60,051 nucleotides of DNA from assembly GCA_024280015.1 (NCBI GenBank), contig JAJRQY010000166.1:1-60051 (forward strand), read 5' to 3'. This stretch comes from Actinomycetes bacterium. GTDB lineage: Bacteria; Actinomycetota; Acidimicrobiia; Acidimicrobiales; SZUA-35. The notes under the pieces are model-generated. The model worked only from the letters and a program-made list of their open reading frames with translations. It was not told the DNA's origin and did no database searches. This document shows, piece by piece, positions 7,149 through 16,335 of the stretch. Made by a program: the position numbers and the translations under genes. Positions within the stretch are counted from its first letter, which is position 1, and each line of letters starts with the position of its first letter.

Positions 7149-10138
7149 GGTCGACTCGGCGGCCCATCTGGGTCGCCAAGCACTCCGTCACCCGCGTCGC
7201 CAAGCAAACCGGGGTCAGCCAACGGGGACCCCGGAGCGACAACGTCATCCGAAACAAGCCGAGGGGGAACAGCCGCAGGTACTTGAGACTCCGCGGTTAC
7301 TTGAGACTTCGCTGAGTCGTGCTCAGCGCCCGGTCCAGCCTTGATTGCTACCAAGTCATCCTCATCAGGCAACGCGCCCCCTGGCGACGTCCCACCATTG
7401 GGCAGAGCACCCTCTTGCTGTACCTCATCTTGGGCGACGTCATCCGCTAGCTCATCATCAGGCAGAATCTCCTCGGTTGGCATGTCTCCGGCCGCTTGTC
7501 CGGGCTTGCGACGGCTCACGCCGACAAGTATCAGGATTCCGGCGAGGGACATCAGGTAACCAAGATACTCCACTCCTGTCTGCCCGTAGGACAAGGTGAC
7601 ATCGTTCTCGGTTGGTATGACAACCATCATGTTTGGCCCAATGCGCCATGGCCCGTCCGCTCCAGAAACCTTCCAGTTTGGGAAGTAGGAGATCTTGACC
7701 AGGACCGGCTTCCCGATCTCATCAACATGAAAATCGACCTGGTCTGTCCCGATCACAATGTCAGAAACTGCGGTCGCTTCGACGGGAACACCGTCGGCTG
7801 GCGAAAGGCTCGAAACACGCTGCCAGGACAATGGTCCGTCTTCCGCGGGCAGAGCCGAGTACAGGTCTGGATCGTTGTAGAAAGCAACCGCCTGGCTTAC
7901 CCAGCCAACATCAAATCGGGAGGCGATGTCGCCTGCCTGTTCCTCACTGAGGCCTTCAGCCACCACCGGCTCGACGGCGAGTCCTTCGACCAGTTCGGTC
8001 CCTGAAACCTCGAAAATAACAAATGGTTCGGAGGTCGCCACCTCTTGCAGATCAGCGTGGCCACGGGCGGCAAGAATGGCCTCGTTGCTTTGGGCCATGT
8101 AGTAGCGAACACCCGTCACCTGTAGCTGGGCAATACCGCGATCGATATCAAACGCTTTGTACGGCAGGTTCCGCTGAGCTCGTGAGGGTTTGACCGACAG
8201 GGCGCTCTGGTTTAGGAAATGGAATGGTGTTGTGGCCGAAGACTCAAAATAGAGGCCTTCCATCGATCCGATACAGCCATCGGTCCAGTGAGGCAGAAGC
8301 ATGAGCGCCATTGGTGTTCCGTAGCGATCCAACTCCTTGCTGTACTCCCACATGGCTCGACCACATCCAATGTCGCCGCCGAGCTGATCCATGGTGGCAA
8401 CAACGTCCCGGTATTCCCGAAACGACCGTTTCTCTTCATAGCCCGAGTAGTTCCACGAGACCCAGCTCGGGATGAAGCTCTTGCTCGATGGTGCAATGCC
8501 AAAGACCTGGTAGGTCCCATCGTCTTGTTCGAATGGAAGAATCTGTAGAGGAACGCTGACGGTCCCCAGTGTTGCCAGCAACCCAAAGACTGTTGCCCCG
8601 ACAAGAACTCGTCGGTCCGGAGCTTCCAGCCGTTCTGAATAGGCGGCAGCGCTGAAGCGAGCAACGTGGGCTACGGCCAAGGCAGCAACGATGTAGACCG
8701 ACAGGTAGTAGAAGGGAAGGATGCGAGCGTTCCAGAGCTTGCCATCAGCCAGGTTGGCGACCGAAGAGGCCGAGACCAGGGCCAAGATCGAGAACAACAT
8801 GCCCAACCGGTCGCGCGTCGCAAAAGCCAAGAAGACTCCAACTGCTGCGATGGGCAAGGCAATCTTCATCGGATTCGTCAGCAGGGCTGGTCCAACGTCA
8901 TTGAGGCGCTCCCAACCCATGTCGTTGAAGTAGTCCGAGCGAGAAGCGAAGGGGACAAGCCAGAACGACGAAAGCAAGGCAGCACTTGGCCCAGCAATGA
9001 GCAGCCAGGTCATGCGACGGCGGACTCCCTCATTGGCCGCAGCGATAGCGCCAAAGACGACAACAACCGTCAGCGCCGAAGCGATGAACATCATGGTTCC
9101 GTTGCCATCGGCCTGACTCAGCGGCACAAGACCCATGGTCAGTCCAGTAGCGACAATCCACCAACGAGGCAGGTCCTCGTCAAGGATGGTCAGGATCAGC
9201 AACGCGGTGACAACAAAGAGCAGTGGGATGATGTGGCAGAGAGCGACCAGAGCAATCAGGATTGCTCCCGAGACATGACCCCGGCCGGTGTCCATGCCCC
9301 GCATGGCAACACCAATGGCCAGAATGCCGAGACAGAGGGAGATTGCGAAGGCAAACTCACCAGCCAGCGTTGAGGCAATGTTTCCGCCATAGATATTGAA
9401 GTTCGTGTCGAAGAGGAAGATCGTGACGCCAAAGGCCATGAAGGCTGGGATCGGATCGGGACTCCTGGTCAGGCGACCAGCGGCATAGGCGGCCATCGGC
9501 ATGCCGATCAAGCCAGCGACACTCACGATCTTGAACGATGCCCCATAGGAGATGCCAACCAGAAGCACCGAGATCAGTCCGGCGATCGACCAAATCAGAG
9601 CCTTGTGAGCCGGGTAGCGACTGACCGCGCGATAGGCCCCAGCAAGCACGACTATGGCTAGGGGGACTCCCAGCCAGATCGAGAACCCAGCGTTGACGGC
9701 CAGAATGGCCAATGCGGGAACCACCATGTAGTACTGGTACGCCGGGAACCCGGCGTACCAGTCCGGTGTCCAACCGGTGAGTCGGCCACTGGTCAGCAGA
9801 TGATCGCGCATGAAGGCGGGCCCCCAGACATGGGCCCCCATGTCGCCGCCCGAGGGTGTCGTGCTGGTGATCAGTAGGTCCGGACGCATCTGGAGCAGTA
9901 CGAACAGGGAGCACAACAGGGCGGCAACGAGGACGGCAATCCCAACGAAATGGTCACTCAACCGGGCGAACCCAGAAGCCCTTTCCGAGGGTCTTGGCGG
10001 CTCCAATCCGCCCGACTCTGCCTCAATCGGTTGGCGCGACAGTCCAACTCCCTGACTCACAAATTCTGACTCGGGGGACTCCGGTGTTGACAATTCTGGG
10101 TCGACTTCATCGGCGACTTGCGACTCATTGCTCTTCAT
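7145..10138 (-). CDS. Large PTPS-related polytopic membrane protein, possible GT-C glycosyltransferase
   Basis: About 997 aa. After a 60-residue acidic cytoplasmic N-terminus come many hydrophobic segments (roughly 12-13), then a long extracytoplasmic region with WNYSGYEEKRSFREY, a last membrane span, and an acidic low-complexity tail of about 100 residues. The order resembles membrane proteins annotated as 6-pyruvoyl-tetrahydropterin synthase related (PF10131), which are thought to be GT-C-like transferases using polyprenyl-linked sugars; TPSGGDMGAH near the first span fits an acidic GT-C loop. The open frame extends to a GTG at 10162, but ATG 10138 (MKSNESQ) is more natural. Coupling to the GtrA-GT2 gene suggests that enzyme makes its donor (inference). 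Confidence 0.75.
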   Translation of the reverse strand: MKSNESQVADEVDPELSTPESPESEFVSQGVGLSRQPIEAESGGLEPPRPSERASGFARLSDHFVGIAVLVAALLCSLFVLLQMRPDLLITSTTPSGGDMGAHVWGPAFMRDHLLTSGRLTGWTPDWYAGFPAYQYYMVVPALAILAVNAGFSIWLGVPLAIVVLAGAYRAVSRYPAHKALIWSIAGLISVLLVGISYGASFKIVSVAGLIGMPMAAYAAGRLTRSPDPIPAFMAFGVTIFLFDTNFNIYGGNIASTLAGEFAFAISLCLGILAIGVAMRGMDTGRGHVSGAILIALVALCHIIPLLFVVTALLILTILDEDLPRWWIVATGLTMGLVPLSQADGNGTMMFIASALTVVVVFGAIAAANEGVRRRMTWLLIAGPSAALLSSFWLVPFASRSDYFNDMGWERLNDVGPALLTNPMKIALPIAAVGVFLAFATRDRLGMLFSILALVSASSVANLADGKLWNARILPFYYLSVYIVAALAVAHVARFSAAAYSERLEAPDRRVLVGATVFGLLATLGTVSVPLQILPFEQDDGTYQVFGIAPSSKSFIPSWVSWNYSGYEEKRSFREYRDVVATMDQLGGDIGCGRAMWEYSKELDRYGTPMALMLLPHWTDGCIGSMEGLYFESSATTPFHFLNQSALSVKPSRAQRNLPYKAFDIDRGIAQLQVTGVRYYMAQSNEAILAARGHADLQEVATSEPFVIFEVSGTELVEGLAVEPVVAEGLSEEQAGDIASRFDVGWVSQAVAFYNDPDLYSALPAEDGPLSWQRVSSLSPADGVPVEATAVSDIVIGTDQVDFHVDEIGKPVLVKISYFPNWKVSGADGPWRIGPNMMVVIPTENDVTLSYGQTGVEYLGYLMSLAGILILVGVSRRKPGQAAGDMPTEEILPDDELADDVAQDEVQQEGALPNGGTSPGGALPDEDDLVAIKAGPGAEHDSAKSQVTAESQVPAAVPPRLVSDDVVAPGSPLADPGLLGDAGDGVLGDPDGPPSRP

Positions 10139-10221
10139 GACTGGATCATCGTGCCATCTCACTCACGCTGGCTGGCGTCATCGCTTCAGAAATATCGCCA
10201 AACGACGACTTGATGGCCGGT

Positions 10222-10530
10222 CTATTGGGGCGCGACTGCTGCGGATACGACGGAACGTCGTCGACCGCTGTGCTCGCCGACCTCAGCTAAGGCATGCTGC
10301 AGATCAACCGGTTCACCGTCAAGGGTCCAGCATCGGGTATCGCACTTCTGACATGACAACATGACCAGGTCTTGGCCATCTACTGCCATAACGATGCTCA
10401 CCAGCTCCTGGTTGCAAACGCCACACTGCTCCGCTCGGGAAAGTCCCATCGTTCCGCCTATCTGCTCGTCGAGATGGTCTGTCTTCACGTTCTCGATCGG
10501 CCGTCGACCACACGGAGTGAGAAACATCAC
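10222..10530 (-). CDS. Small zinc-ribbon-like hypothetical protein
   Basis: A 102-aa open frame with paired cysteine knuckles, CGVC and SCQKC, about 22 residues apart, followed by WTLDGEPVDLQHALAEV. The spacing suits a zinc ribbon. Met28 (position 10449), just before the first knuckle, could be the true start; the stretch before it is not convincing. No family is recognised. It lies between the membrane-protein gene and cheA, whose promoter must lie in the 144 bp to its right. Confidence 0.5.
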   Translation of the reverse strand: MMFLTPCGRRPIENVKTDHLDEQIGGTMGLSRAEQCGVCNQELVSIVMAVDGQDLVMLSCQKCDTRCWTLDGEPVDLQHALAEVGEHSGRRRSVVSAAVAPQ

Positions 10531-10674
10531 CCAAAATGGGTCAACGGCCCCACGTTGGGAACAGGAGTCATAGTCGGGGCCGCATCTAGCGGTGTTCTTG
10601 CCTGATCTGTTCTCATCCCCTCATAGTGGGCTTTCACGGGTCGAGCCTCATCGTCATGATGAGAGGACCGGCGT

Positions 10675-13011
10675 ATGGATGAGATCATCGGCGAGTTTGT
10701 TGTCGAGAGCATGGAGGGAATCGATCGGCTCGATCAGAACCTGATCGTTCTCGAAACAGATCCCAAGAACCATGGCATTCTCGATGACATTTTTCGAACC
10801 CTTCATTCCATCAAGGGAGCATGCGGATTCTTGGATTTCGCAACCTTGGAGAAGGTTGCTCACCGAGGGGAGAACCTTCTCAGCTTGTTGCGTGAGGACG
10901 TCCTCGATGTAACCCCCGAAATTACTGATGCGCTTCTGGCCACCGTCGATGCCATTCGAGCAATGCTCGAAGTGGTTGGCGAGAGTGGCGAAGAAGGCAG
11001 CCAGGATGTTTCCGAACTCTTGATCACGCTGGAGCGAATCGCTGCTCAGGGCGATCCAAACGCCGAGCCGGCCGACCCCAATGCCGAAGCGGAGATGCCT
11101 CAGGAAGACGGCGACGCCACAAACGATGCTCCCGCTGACCCTGACGCTGCCGCCACCGAAGGCGACCGGGTAGGTGACATCTTGACCGAAACGGGCGAGG
11201 CCGATCGGGTCGATGTTGAAATAGCGGCCAAAGAACAAGAACTCGGTGACCAACGTCCTATCGGCGAGATCCTGGTTGATGAGAAGAAAACGACACCAGC
11301 CAAGGTAGATGAAGCCCTCACCAAGCAAGCCGAGACTCGCAGCAGTGCCCCAGTTGACAGCACCATTCGAGTTGACGTCAAGCTGTTGGACAAGCTGATG
11401 AACCTGGTCGGCGAACTTGTCCTGACCCGCAACCAGATCGTTGAACTAGCCGACAACCACCCCGAGGAGCACTTCACTCCAACCGCTCACAGCCTCAATC
11501 TGATCACCAGTGAGTTGCAAGAAGGGGTCATGAAGACTCGAATGCAGCCAATCGGAAACCTCTGGGCCAAGCTGCCCCGAGTTGTTCGAGATCTTTCTCG
11601 CCAGATGGACAAGAAGATCGAGATCGAGATGGACGGCGCCGACACCGAGTTGGACAAGACCATCATCGAAGCAATCAAGGATCCACTCACCCACATTGTC
11701 CGCAACACTGTCGATCATGGGATCGAGCCACCGGCGGACCGGCTAGCGACGGGTAAACCAGAAGCCGGAGTACTTCGGCTCAAGGCCAGCCACGAAGGTG
11801 GCCTCGTCACCATCGAGATATCTGACGATGGTGCAGGAATCGATGCGGCGAGACTCAAGGCAAAGGCCCTCAAGAACGGCCAGATCTCTGAAGAGGTCGC
11901 AGCCAAGATGAGCGAGACGGAGGCTCTCTACCTGATTTTTATGCCCGGCTTCTCAACGGCAGAGAAGGTTAGTGCGGTCTCTGGCCGAGGCGTTGGCATG
12001 GACGTGGTGAAGACCAATATTGAACGGATCGGCGGAACCGTCGAGGTTCGCACAGAAATGACTGTTGGCACAACATTCAAGATCAAGATTCCGCTGACCC
12101 TTGCCATCATTCCTGCACTCACCATTCGTTGCGCTGGCAGCCGATTTGCCATTCCCCAGGTCAACCTCTTGGAGTTGGTACGAACCTCAGCCCCCCGGAG
12201 TGAAGCACTAGAAGACTTTCATGGAACTCCCGTCTTTCGACTGCGCGGTCGTTTGCTTCCAATCGTCGATCTGCGAGAGCAGATCGGGAAGCCGTGCCGC
12301 GAGAACGAACGCTCTGTCAATATTGTTGTGCTTCAAGCCGACGACGTGCACTTTGGCCTTGTCGTTGATGAGATCCTTGACACCCAAGAGATTGTGGTCA
12401 AGCCCTTGTGTGCTCAAGTCAGTTCGGTACCTCATTACTCGGGTTCCACCACCATGGGCGATGGGCGGGTTGCACTCATCCTTGACGTGATGAACCTGGC
12501 TGGTGAGGCCGGCCTTGGACTGGCGAGTAAGAACTACGATGTCGCTGGAGTCAGCGAAGGCACCGAGCCAGAAGATCTGGACGACGGCACCATCCTTCTC
12601 TTGGATCTCGGCGGAGAAAAGCGAGCGGCACTACCACTGCGAACGGTTGCTCGTCTCGAGAAGTTTTCAGCCCAAGACATCGAAACAGCCAAGGAGCAGC
12701 CAGTCGTTCAATACCGCGGCTCAATCATGCCTTTGATCGATCTGGCCGCCATGCTTGGTCTCGGTTCACACGACATGCAATATGGCGAGAGGCCCCTCAG
12801 CGTCGCGGTTTACAACCACGAGGGCAATGAGGTCGGCCTCGTAGTCGATGCCATCCTCGACATTGTTGACAACGACGGCCAAATCGACACCGGATCGGCT
12901 TCGGTTATCCGAGGCAAGGTCACCGAGGTCATCAACCCCGAAGCCTTTGGCCATATCTACAACCATCGGATCGAAGAAATACAAGCTGTCGATGCAGGAG
13001 CCTCATGGTGA
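10675..13011 (+). CDS. cheA: Chemotaxis histidine kinase CheA with two CheW domains
   Basis: 778 aa. HPt (1-125) with phospho-acceptor His44 in LHSIKGACGF; an acidic Ala/Asp/Pro linker (126-162); a segment with two copies of a G-D/E-I-L motif (165-170, 195-200) like the MshEN/GspE N-terminal repeat in place of a P2 domain; the dimerisation helices (about 230-300); a HATPase with N box HIVRNTVDHGIE, DDGAGID, FMPGFSTAEKVS and GRGVGMD; then two CheW-like domains (about 480-615 and 635-772). It should autophosphorylate and pass phosphate to response regulators. An AGAGGA site sits 7 nt before the ATG and partly inside a small hairpin (10647-10663). It overlaps cheW by 7 bp. Confidence 0.93.
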   Translation: MDEIIGEFVVESMEGIDRLDQNLIVLETDPKNHGILDDIFRTLHSIKGACGFLDFATLEKVAHRGENLLSLLREDVLDVTPEITDALLATVDAIRAMLEVVGESGEEGSQDVSELLITLERIAAQGDPNAEPADPNAEAEMPQEDGDATNDAPADPDAAATEGDRVGDILTETGEADRVDVEIAAKEQELGDQRPIGEILVDEKKTTPAKVDEALTKQAETRSSAPVDSTIRVDVKLLDKLMNLVGELVLTRNQIVELADNHPEEHFTPTAHSLNLITSELQEGVMKTRMQPIGNLWAKLPRVVRDLSRQMDKKIEIEMDGADTELDKTIIEAIKDPLTHIVRNTVDHGIEPPADRLATGKPEAGVLRLKASHEGGLVTIEISDDGAGIDAARLKAKALKNGQISEEVAAKMSETEALYLIFMPGFSTAEKVSAVSGRGVGMDVVKTNIERIGGTVEVRTEMTVGTTFKIKIPLTLAIIPALTIRCAGSRFAIPQVNLLELVRTSAPRSEALEDFHGTPVFRLRGRLLPIVDLREQIGKPCRENERSVNIVVLQADDVHFGLVVDEILDTQEIVVKPLCAQVSSVPHYSGSTTMGDGRVALILDVMNLAGEAGLGLASKNYDVAGVSEGTEPEDLDDGTILLLDLGGEKRAALPLRTVARLEKFSAQDIETAKEQPVVQYRGSIMPLIDLAAMLGLGSHDMQYGERPLSVAVYNHEGNEVGLVVDAILDIVDNDGQIDTGSASVIRGKVTEVINPEAFGHIYNHRIEEIQAVDAGASW

Positions 13012-13472
13012 TCACCATTCCATCCAGCAGAAAACTCTGCACCTTCCGGGTCGGTGACCTGTATCTAGGCGTCGATGTATTGGACGTACAAGAGGTCCTC
13101 TACCACCAAGAAATCACTGAGGTACCTGGCAGCCACGAGACAGTTTCGGGACTCATCAATCTGCGTGGGCAAGTTGCTGCCGCCTTGGATCTACGGGTCC
13201 GATTCCAGCTTCCTGTCCGGGCCGAGGGTGTCCAACCAGTTCATGTGGTTGTTCGCTCCAACGGTGAGGCCGTCAGCCTCCTCGTTGACGAAATAATCGA
13301 TGTCACTGACGTACAAGTCGAGGACTTCGAAGAGGCGCCAGACACGGTGCCTGCAGCAACACGAGAACTGATCAAGGGGGCATACAAGCTCAAGGATCAG
13401 CTTCTCTTCACCCTCGATATTGACCGAACCGTACAACTCGACCCCTTCTTTAACCCTGAGGACCACTCATGA
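13005..13472 (+). CDS. cheW: Chemotaxis coupling protein CheW
   Basis: A single CheW domain of 155 aa: [21 protein letters not shown], the [19 protein letters not shown] core and [14 protein letters not shown] near residue 100. It links receptors to CheA. It overlaps the cheA stop by 7 bp and the receptor gene by 4 bp, giving a coupled cheA-cheW-mcp transcript. Confidence 0.93.
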   Translation: MVITIPSSRKLCTFRVGDLYLGVDVLDVQEVLYHQEITEVPGSHETVSGLINLRGQVAAALDLRVRFQLPVRAEGVQPVHVVVRSNGEAVSLLVDEIIDVTDVQVEDFEEAPDTVPAATRELIKGAYKLKDQLLFTLDIDRTVQLDPFFNPEDHS

Positions 13473-14458
13473 ACATGCCAGAAAGCTCACCGTTGGACAG
13501 CCTGTCAATCCCTGCACGATTCGGGATTAGCGGAGCTGTCGCCGCTGTCTCACTGGCGGCGCAATTTGCTCTGTCGCCGGAGAAGAGTGGCACCACCGTT
13601 GTGGTGTTTGTTGTCGGCCTTCTCATCATGGGATTGGTGATGGGACTCGTCACCCACTCCATCATGTCCAGCCTGAAGGGAGTTGCTCGCACTCTGTCCA
13701 GAACCGCCGATTCGCTCGGTGGCACCTGCACGGCGATGGCAGTTACCGTTGACGAAAACATGGACCGCACCGGAGACGTGAATAGTGCAGCCGATGAGTT
13801 TTCCGAAACCGTCAACTCCCTTGCTGCAGCTGTTGAGCAGATGTCGGCTTCCATTCTGGAAATCGCCGAGAATGCTGGCAGAGCAACCAGTGTCGCCAAT
13901 GACGCCGTCAACTCTGCCTCACGAACGAACGAGACCGTGACCAAGCTCGGAGTCTCCTCAGCCGAAATCGGTCAGGTAATCGAGGTCATCACCTCCATCG
14001 CCGAGCAGACCAACCTGCTGGCATTGAACGCCACCATCGAAGCTGCTCGTGCCGGTGAGGCAGGCAAGGGCTTCGCCGTTGTCGCCAATGAGGTCAAGGA
14101 ATTGGCTAAGCAGACGTCTGCTGCCACCGACGAGATCTCCAGCCGCATCTCGGCGATCCAGTCCGATACTGACGAGAGCGTTCAGGCCATCGAGCAGATC
14201 ACCGAAGTCATCCAAGAGATCTCTCACATCCAGACCACCATCGCCGCAGCAGTGGAGGAGCAGAGCGCAACCACATCGGAAATCTCTCGAAGCATTGCCG
14301 ATGGAGCAAACGGCAGCGGTCAAATTGCTGCTGCTATCTCCACCCTCGGTGGCGGAGTACGAGAGGTAAGAAATGGCGTTGATGCCACCGCAAGTGCTGC
14401 CTTGGACATGGAAGATCTTGCCAGCAAGGTCGACCAGCTGATCGGCACCAAGGCCTAG
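13469..14458 (+). CDS. Methyl-accepting chemotaxis protein without a sensor domain
   Basis: 329 aa. Two hydrophobic segments (about 16-35 and 43-62) are joined by only seven residues, so there is no periplasmic ligand-binding domain and no recognisable HAMP. The rest is the coiled-coil signalling domain, with the invariant hairpin tip around [20 protein letters not shown] (179 onward) and [19 protein letters not shown]. It can dock CheA and CheW but must sense through the membrane, a partner protein or the cytoplasm. It is the last gene of the cheA operon and is followed by a strong terminator. Confidence 0.9.
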   Translation: MNMPESSPLDSLSIPARFGISGAVAAVSLAAQFALSPEKSGTTVVVFVVGLLIMGLVMGLVTHSIMSSLKGVARTLSRTADSLGGTCTAMAVTVDENMDRTGDVNSAADEFSETVNSLAAAVEQMSASILEIAENAGRATSVANDAVNSASRTNETVTKLGVSSAEIGQVIEVITSIAEQTNLLALNATIEAARAGEAGKGFAVVANEVKELAKQTSAATDEISSRISAIQSDTDESVQAIEQITEVIQEISHIQTTIAAAVEEQSATTSEISRSIADGANGSGQIAAAISTLGGGVREVRNGVDATASAALDMEDLASKVDQLIGTKA

Positions 14459-14549
14459 TAGCGCAAATCGAACCGGTGAAGGCGGGGCCGTCGAACCTCG
14501 CCTAGCGAGACGAACGCCACCAAGCATTCGTTCCCAACCACTAAATCTG

Positions 14550-14594
14550 AGCACCGCACCGAGGTCCTTTGACCTCAGTGCGGTGCTGTTTTCT
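14550..14594 (+). terminator. Rho-independent terminator of cheA-cheW-mcp
   Basis: AGCACCGCAC and GTGCGGTGCT form a 10-bp outer stem, a C/A mismatch follows, then GAGGTC/GACCTC closes on a CTTT loop. The stem is followed by GTTTTCTTT. It lies 92 bp after the receptor stop. Confidence 0.9.
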
Positions 14595-15040
14595 TTCACG
14601 ACTAGCCGCCTGCGTCGAACGTGCCGCTTGCTGTGTGCTACGCCCCAGCGCTGCATCCAGGCGATCAGATCTCGGGATGCCGGGTAGTCGGGTGCCGGAT
14701 ACGGGGTGGTCGGATGGCGGGCGGCCAGATGTCGCGGTGGTCTGGTGATCGGGACGATGGGTGTCCCGCCTTCCCACTACCAAGATCAACAACTCCACTA
14801 AGCGAGGTAGCCCTCGATGTCGCCCGCTCGGCCCGACTACCACCGTGCTCATCCCAAGTAGTAAGCCAATTCGAACTAGCGACAGGCATGAGTCCACCTG
14901 TCGTTGGCGCAGCAGAAACCGCTCACCAATCAGAGAAGTGGAGCAACCAGAGAACCTAGATGAAGCCGCCCTTAAGCCGGCGAATCCGGCAGACCAACAA
15001 TCTCTACGGACCGATCAGGTATCCATTCGCTGCGCGGATG

Positions 15041-15067
15041 CTTTTCGCGGACTCAGTCCGAGAAGAG
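15041..15067 (-). terminator. Possible terminator hairpin of cheB-cheR
   Basis: Two 13-nt arms pair at 11 positions around CGGACT-CA-GTCCG. The hairpin lies 12 bp beyond the cheR stop, but no U tract follows on the minus strand. Confidence 0.35.
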
Positions 15068-15078
15068 TGAAATGAGCC

Positions 15079-16335
15079 CTATCGACCGCGTCGGTCGCGC
15101 TCATCGCGCAACGCACGCAGCCGCTCAAGGGCAGATGGCTCACCACTGCCCGACGCTGCTTCTGTGCGAGTGTTTGATGTTGATCCTGCGTGGGCAGAGC
15201 CAACACTGGCTCCGACGGTGGATCGCTTTCTGGATTCGCTTCGCGATGCATCCGAAGCCGATCCGCCTGGCGACTTTGAGCTCTTACGGAAGCTGTCCTC
15301 ACCCGAACGGCGGGCAGTCCCGCGCTTGGTCGAGTCCTCAGTTGGTAATGGGTCAGTTGACCGGCGAGCACGGGAGGCTCGATCCGTCGTTGTGGACTCT
15401 GGCCGGGACGAACCGGCTGTTCCTCGCGGAGAAGGTGACGTCCGCTCAAAGGCTGAGCTTGTTGTCCGTGGCTTCCGTGAGGCCGCCGAAACAATCGAGT
15501 CGTCAGCCCCGTTGAGCTTGAAGGCAACAAGACCGTTCATGCGCACAGGTGTGAGTACCGAAGGTACACCGACAGCTCCCTCAGATGCTCCCAATAGCAA
15601 GCATCCGGTCGGTGTCAACAGCTTCGCCATCTGGCGAAGTACGTCCTCTCGAGTCTCGGCAGAGAAATAGATCAACACATTACGCAACATGATCAGATCA
15701 AATGGACCTAGGGCCGGCGGAAGGCTGGACAGGTTTGCCTGTCTGGTATCGACGCGCGACCGAAGTCGGTCATTGACCTGCCACTTGTCCCCCAGCGGGC
15801 GGAAATAGCGGTCCCGCGTCTCAGCCTCCATCCCTCGGCTCACTTCGTAGTTGGAGAAGACTCCGGCCTTGGTACGAGCGACCATCTCTCGAGAAAGGTC
15901 ACTGGCGGAAATCTTCACATCCCAACTGGCGTCTTCTTTTCCGAGGAGCTCGGCCAATACAATGGCCAAGCTGTATGGCTCTTGGCCACTGGAACAAGCT
16001 GCACTCCACATCCTCATGGTCCGCTTGCCCGAGTTTGCTTCAATCAGTTCAGGAAGTAGGTTCTCTCGAAGTGATCGCCACACGTTTGGATCACGAAAGA
16101 ACAGTGTTTCGTTGACAGTCATGGCATCAATCACGTCACTCTTCAGTGCGCGGTCATGCTTCCGGAGACGTTCAACCAGAACACTCAGATCGGGCAAATC
16201 GTGTTGACGCAGGATCGGCTCAAGTCGAGTTACCGCAAGGTACTCCTTACCGTCCTCCAACAGGATGCCGACCTCTCGATCCAACATCTCTCGTAGGAAC
16301 TTATAGTCAGCAGTGTTGAGATTGTCGATGCTCAT
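15079..16335 (-). CDS. cheR: Chemotaxis protein methyltransferase CheR with a long disordered tail
   Basis: 418 aa. The N-terminal CheR helical domain (about 8-65) is followed by the SAM-dependent methyltransferase domain with TVNETLFFRD, the SAM loop WSAACSSGQEPYSLAIVL and the catalytic-core LIMLRNVLIYFS. It methylates glutamates of receptors. Residues from about 285 to the end are Ser/Arg/Thr-rich and apparently disordered, closing on a short charged helix (ALERLRALRDERDRRGR). CheR proteins more often end at about 270-290 aa or carry TPR repeats, so the tail is unusual. It overlaps cheB by 4 bp, so they are co-expressed. Confidence 0.9.
   Translation of the reverse strand: MSIDNLNTADYKFLREMLDREVGILLEDGKEYLAVTRLEPILRQHDLPDLSVLVERLRKHDRALKSDVIDAMTVNETLFFRDPNVWRSLRENLLPELIEANSGKRTMRMWSAACSSGQEPYSLAIVLAELLGKEDASWDVKISASDLSREMVARTKAGVFSNYEVSRGMEAETRDRYFRPLGDKWQVNDRLRSRVDTRQANLSSLPPALGPFDLIMLRNVLIYFSAETREDVLRQMAKLLTPTGCLLLGASEGAVGVPSVLTPVRMNGLVAFKLNGADDSIVSAASRKPRTTSSAFERTSPSPRGTAGSSRPESTTTDRASRARRSTDPLPTEDSTKRGTARRSGEDSFRKSSKSPGGSASDASRSESRKRSTVGASVGSAHAGSTSNTRTEAASGSGEPSALERLRALRDERDRRGR

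Larger units (their letters stand above)
14459..15078. other. Non-coding spacer between convergent chemotaxis operons
   Basis: 620 bp without a convincing gene. It holds the mcp terminator (14550-14594), a G/T-rich quasi-repetitive patch at about 14675-14750 (CGGGTNNNCGGGTGCCGG-like units), and a hairpin next to the cheR stop (15041-15067). The open frames here lack any family signature and are composition artefacts of the quasi-repeats. Confidence 0.6.

Noticed and set aside
8666-9373. 235-aa open frame on the plus strand
   Set aside because: It is wholly antisense to the PTPS-related membrane protein and is Gln/Asp-rich without any family signature.
14541-14959. Open frames in the chemotaxis spacer
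   Set aside because: They overlap a terminator or quasi-repeats, have no motifs and differ on both strands without one being favoured.
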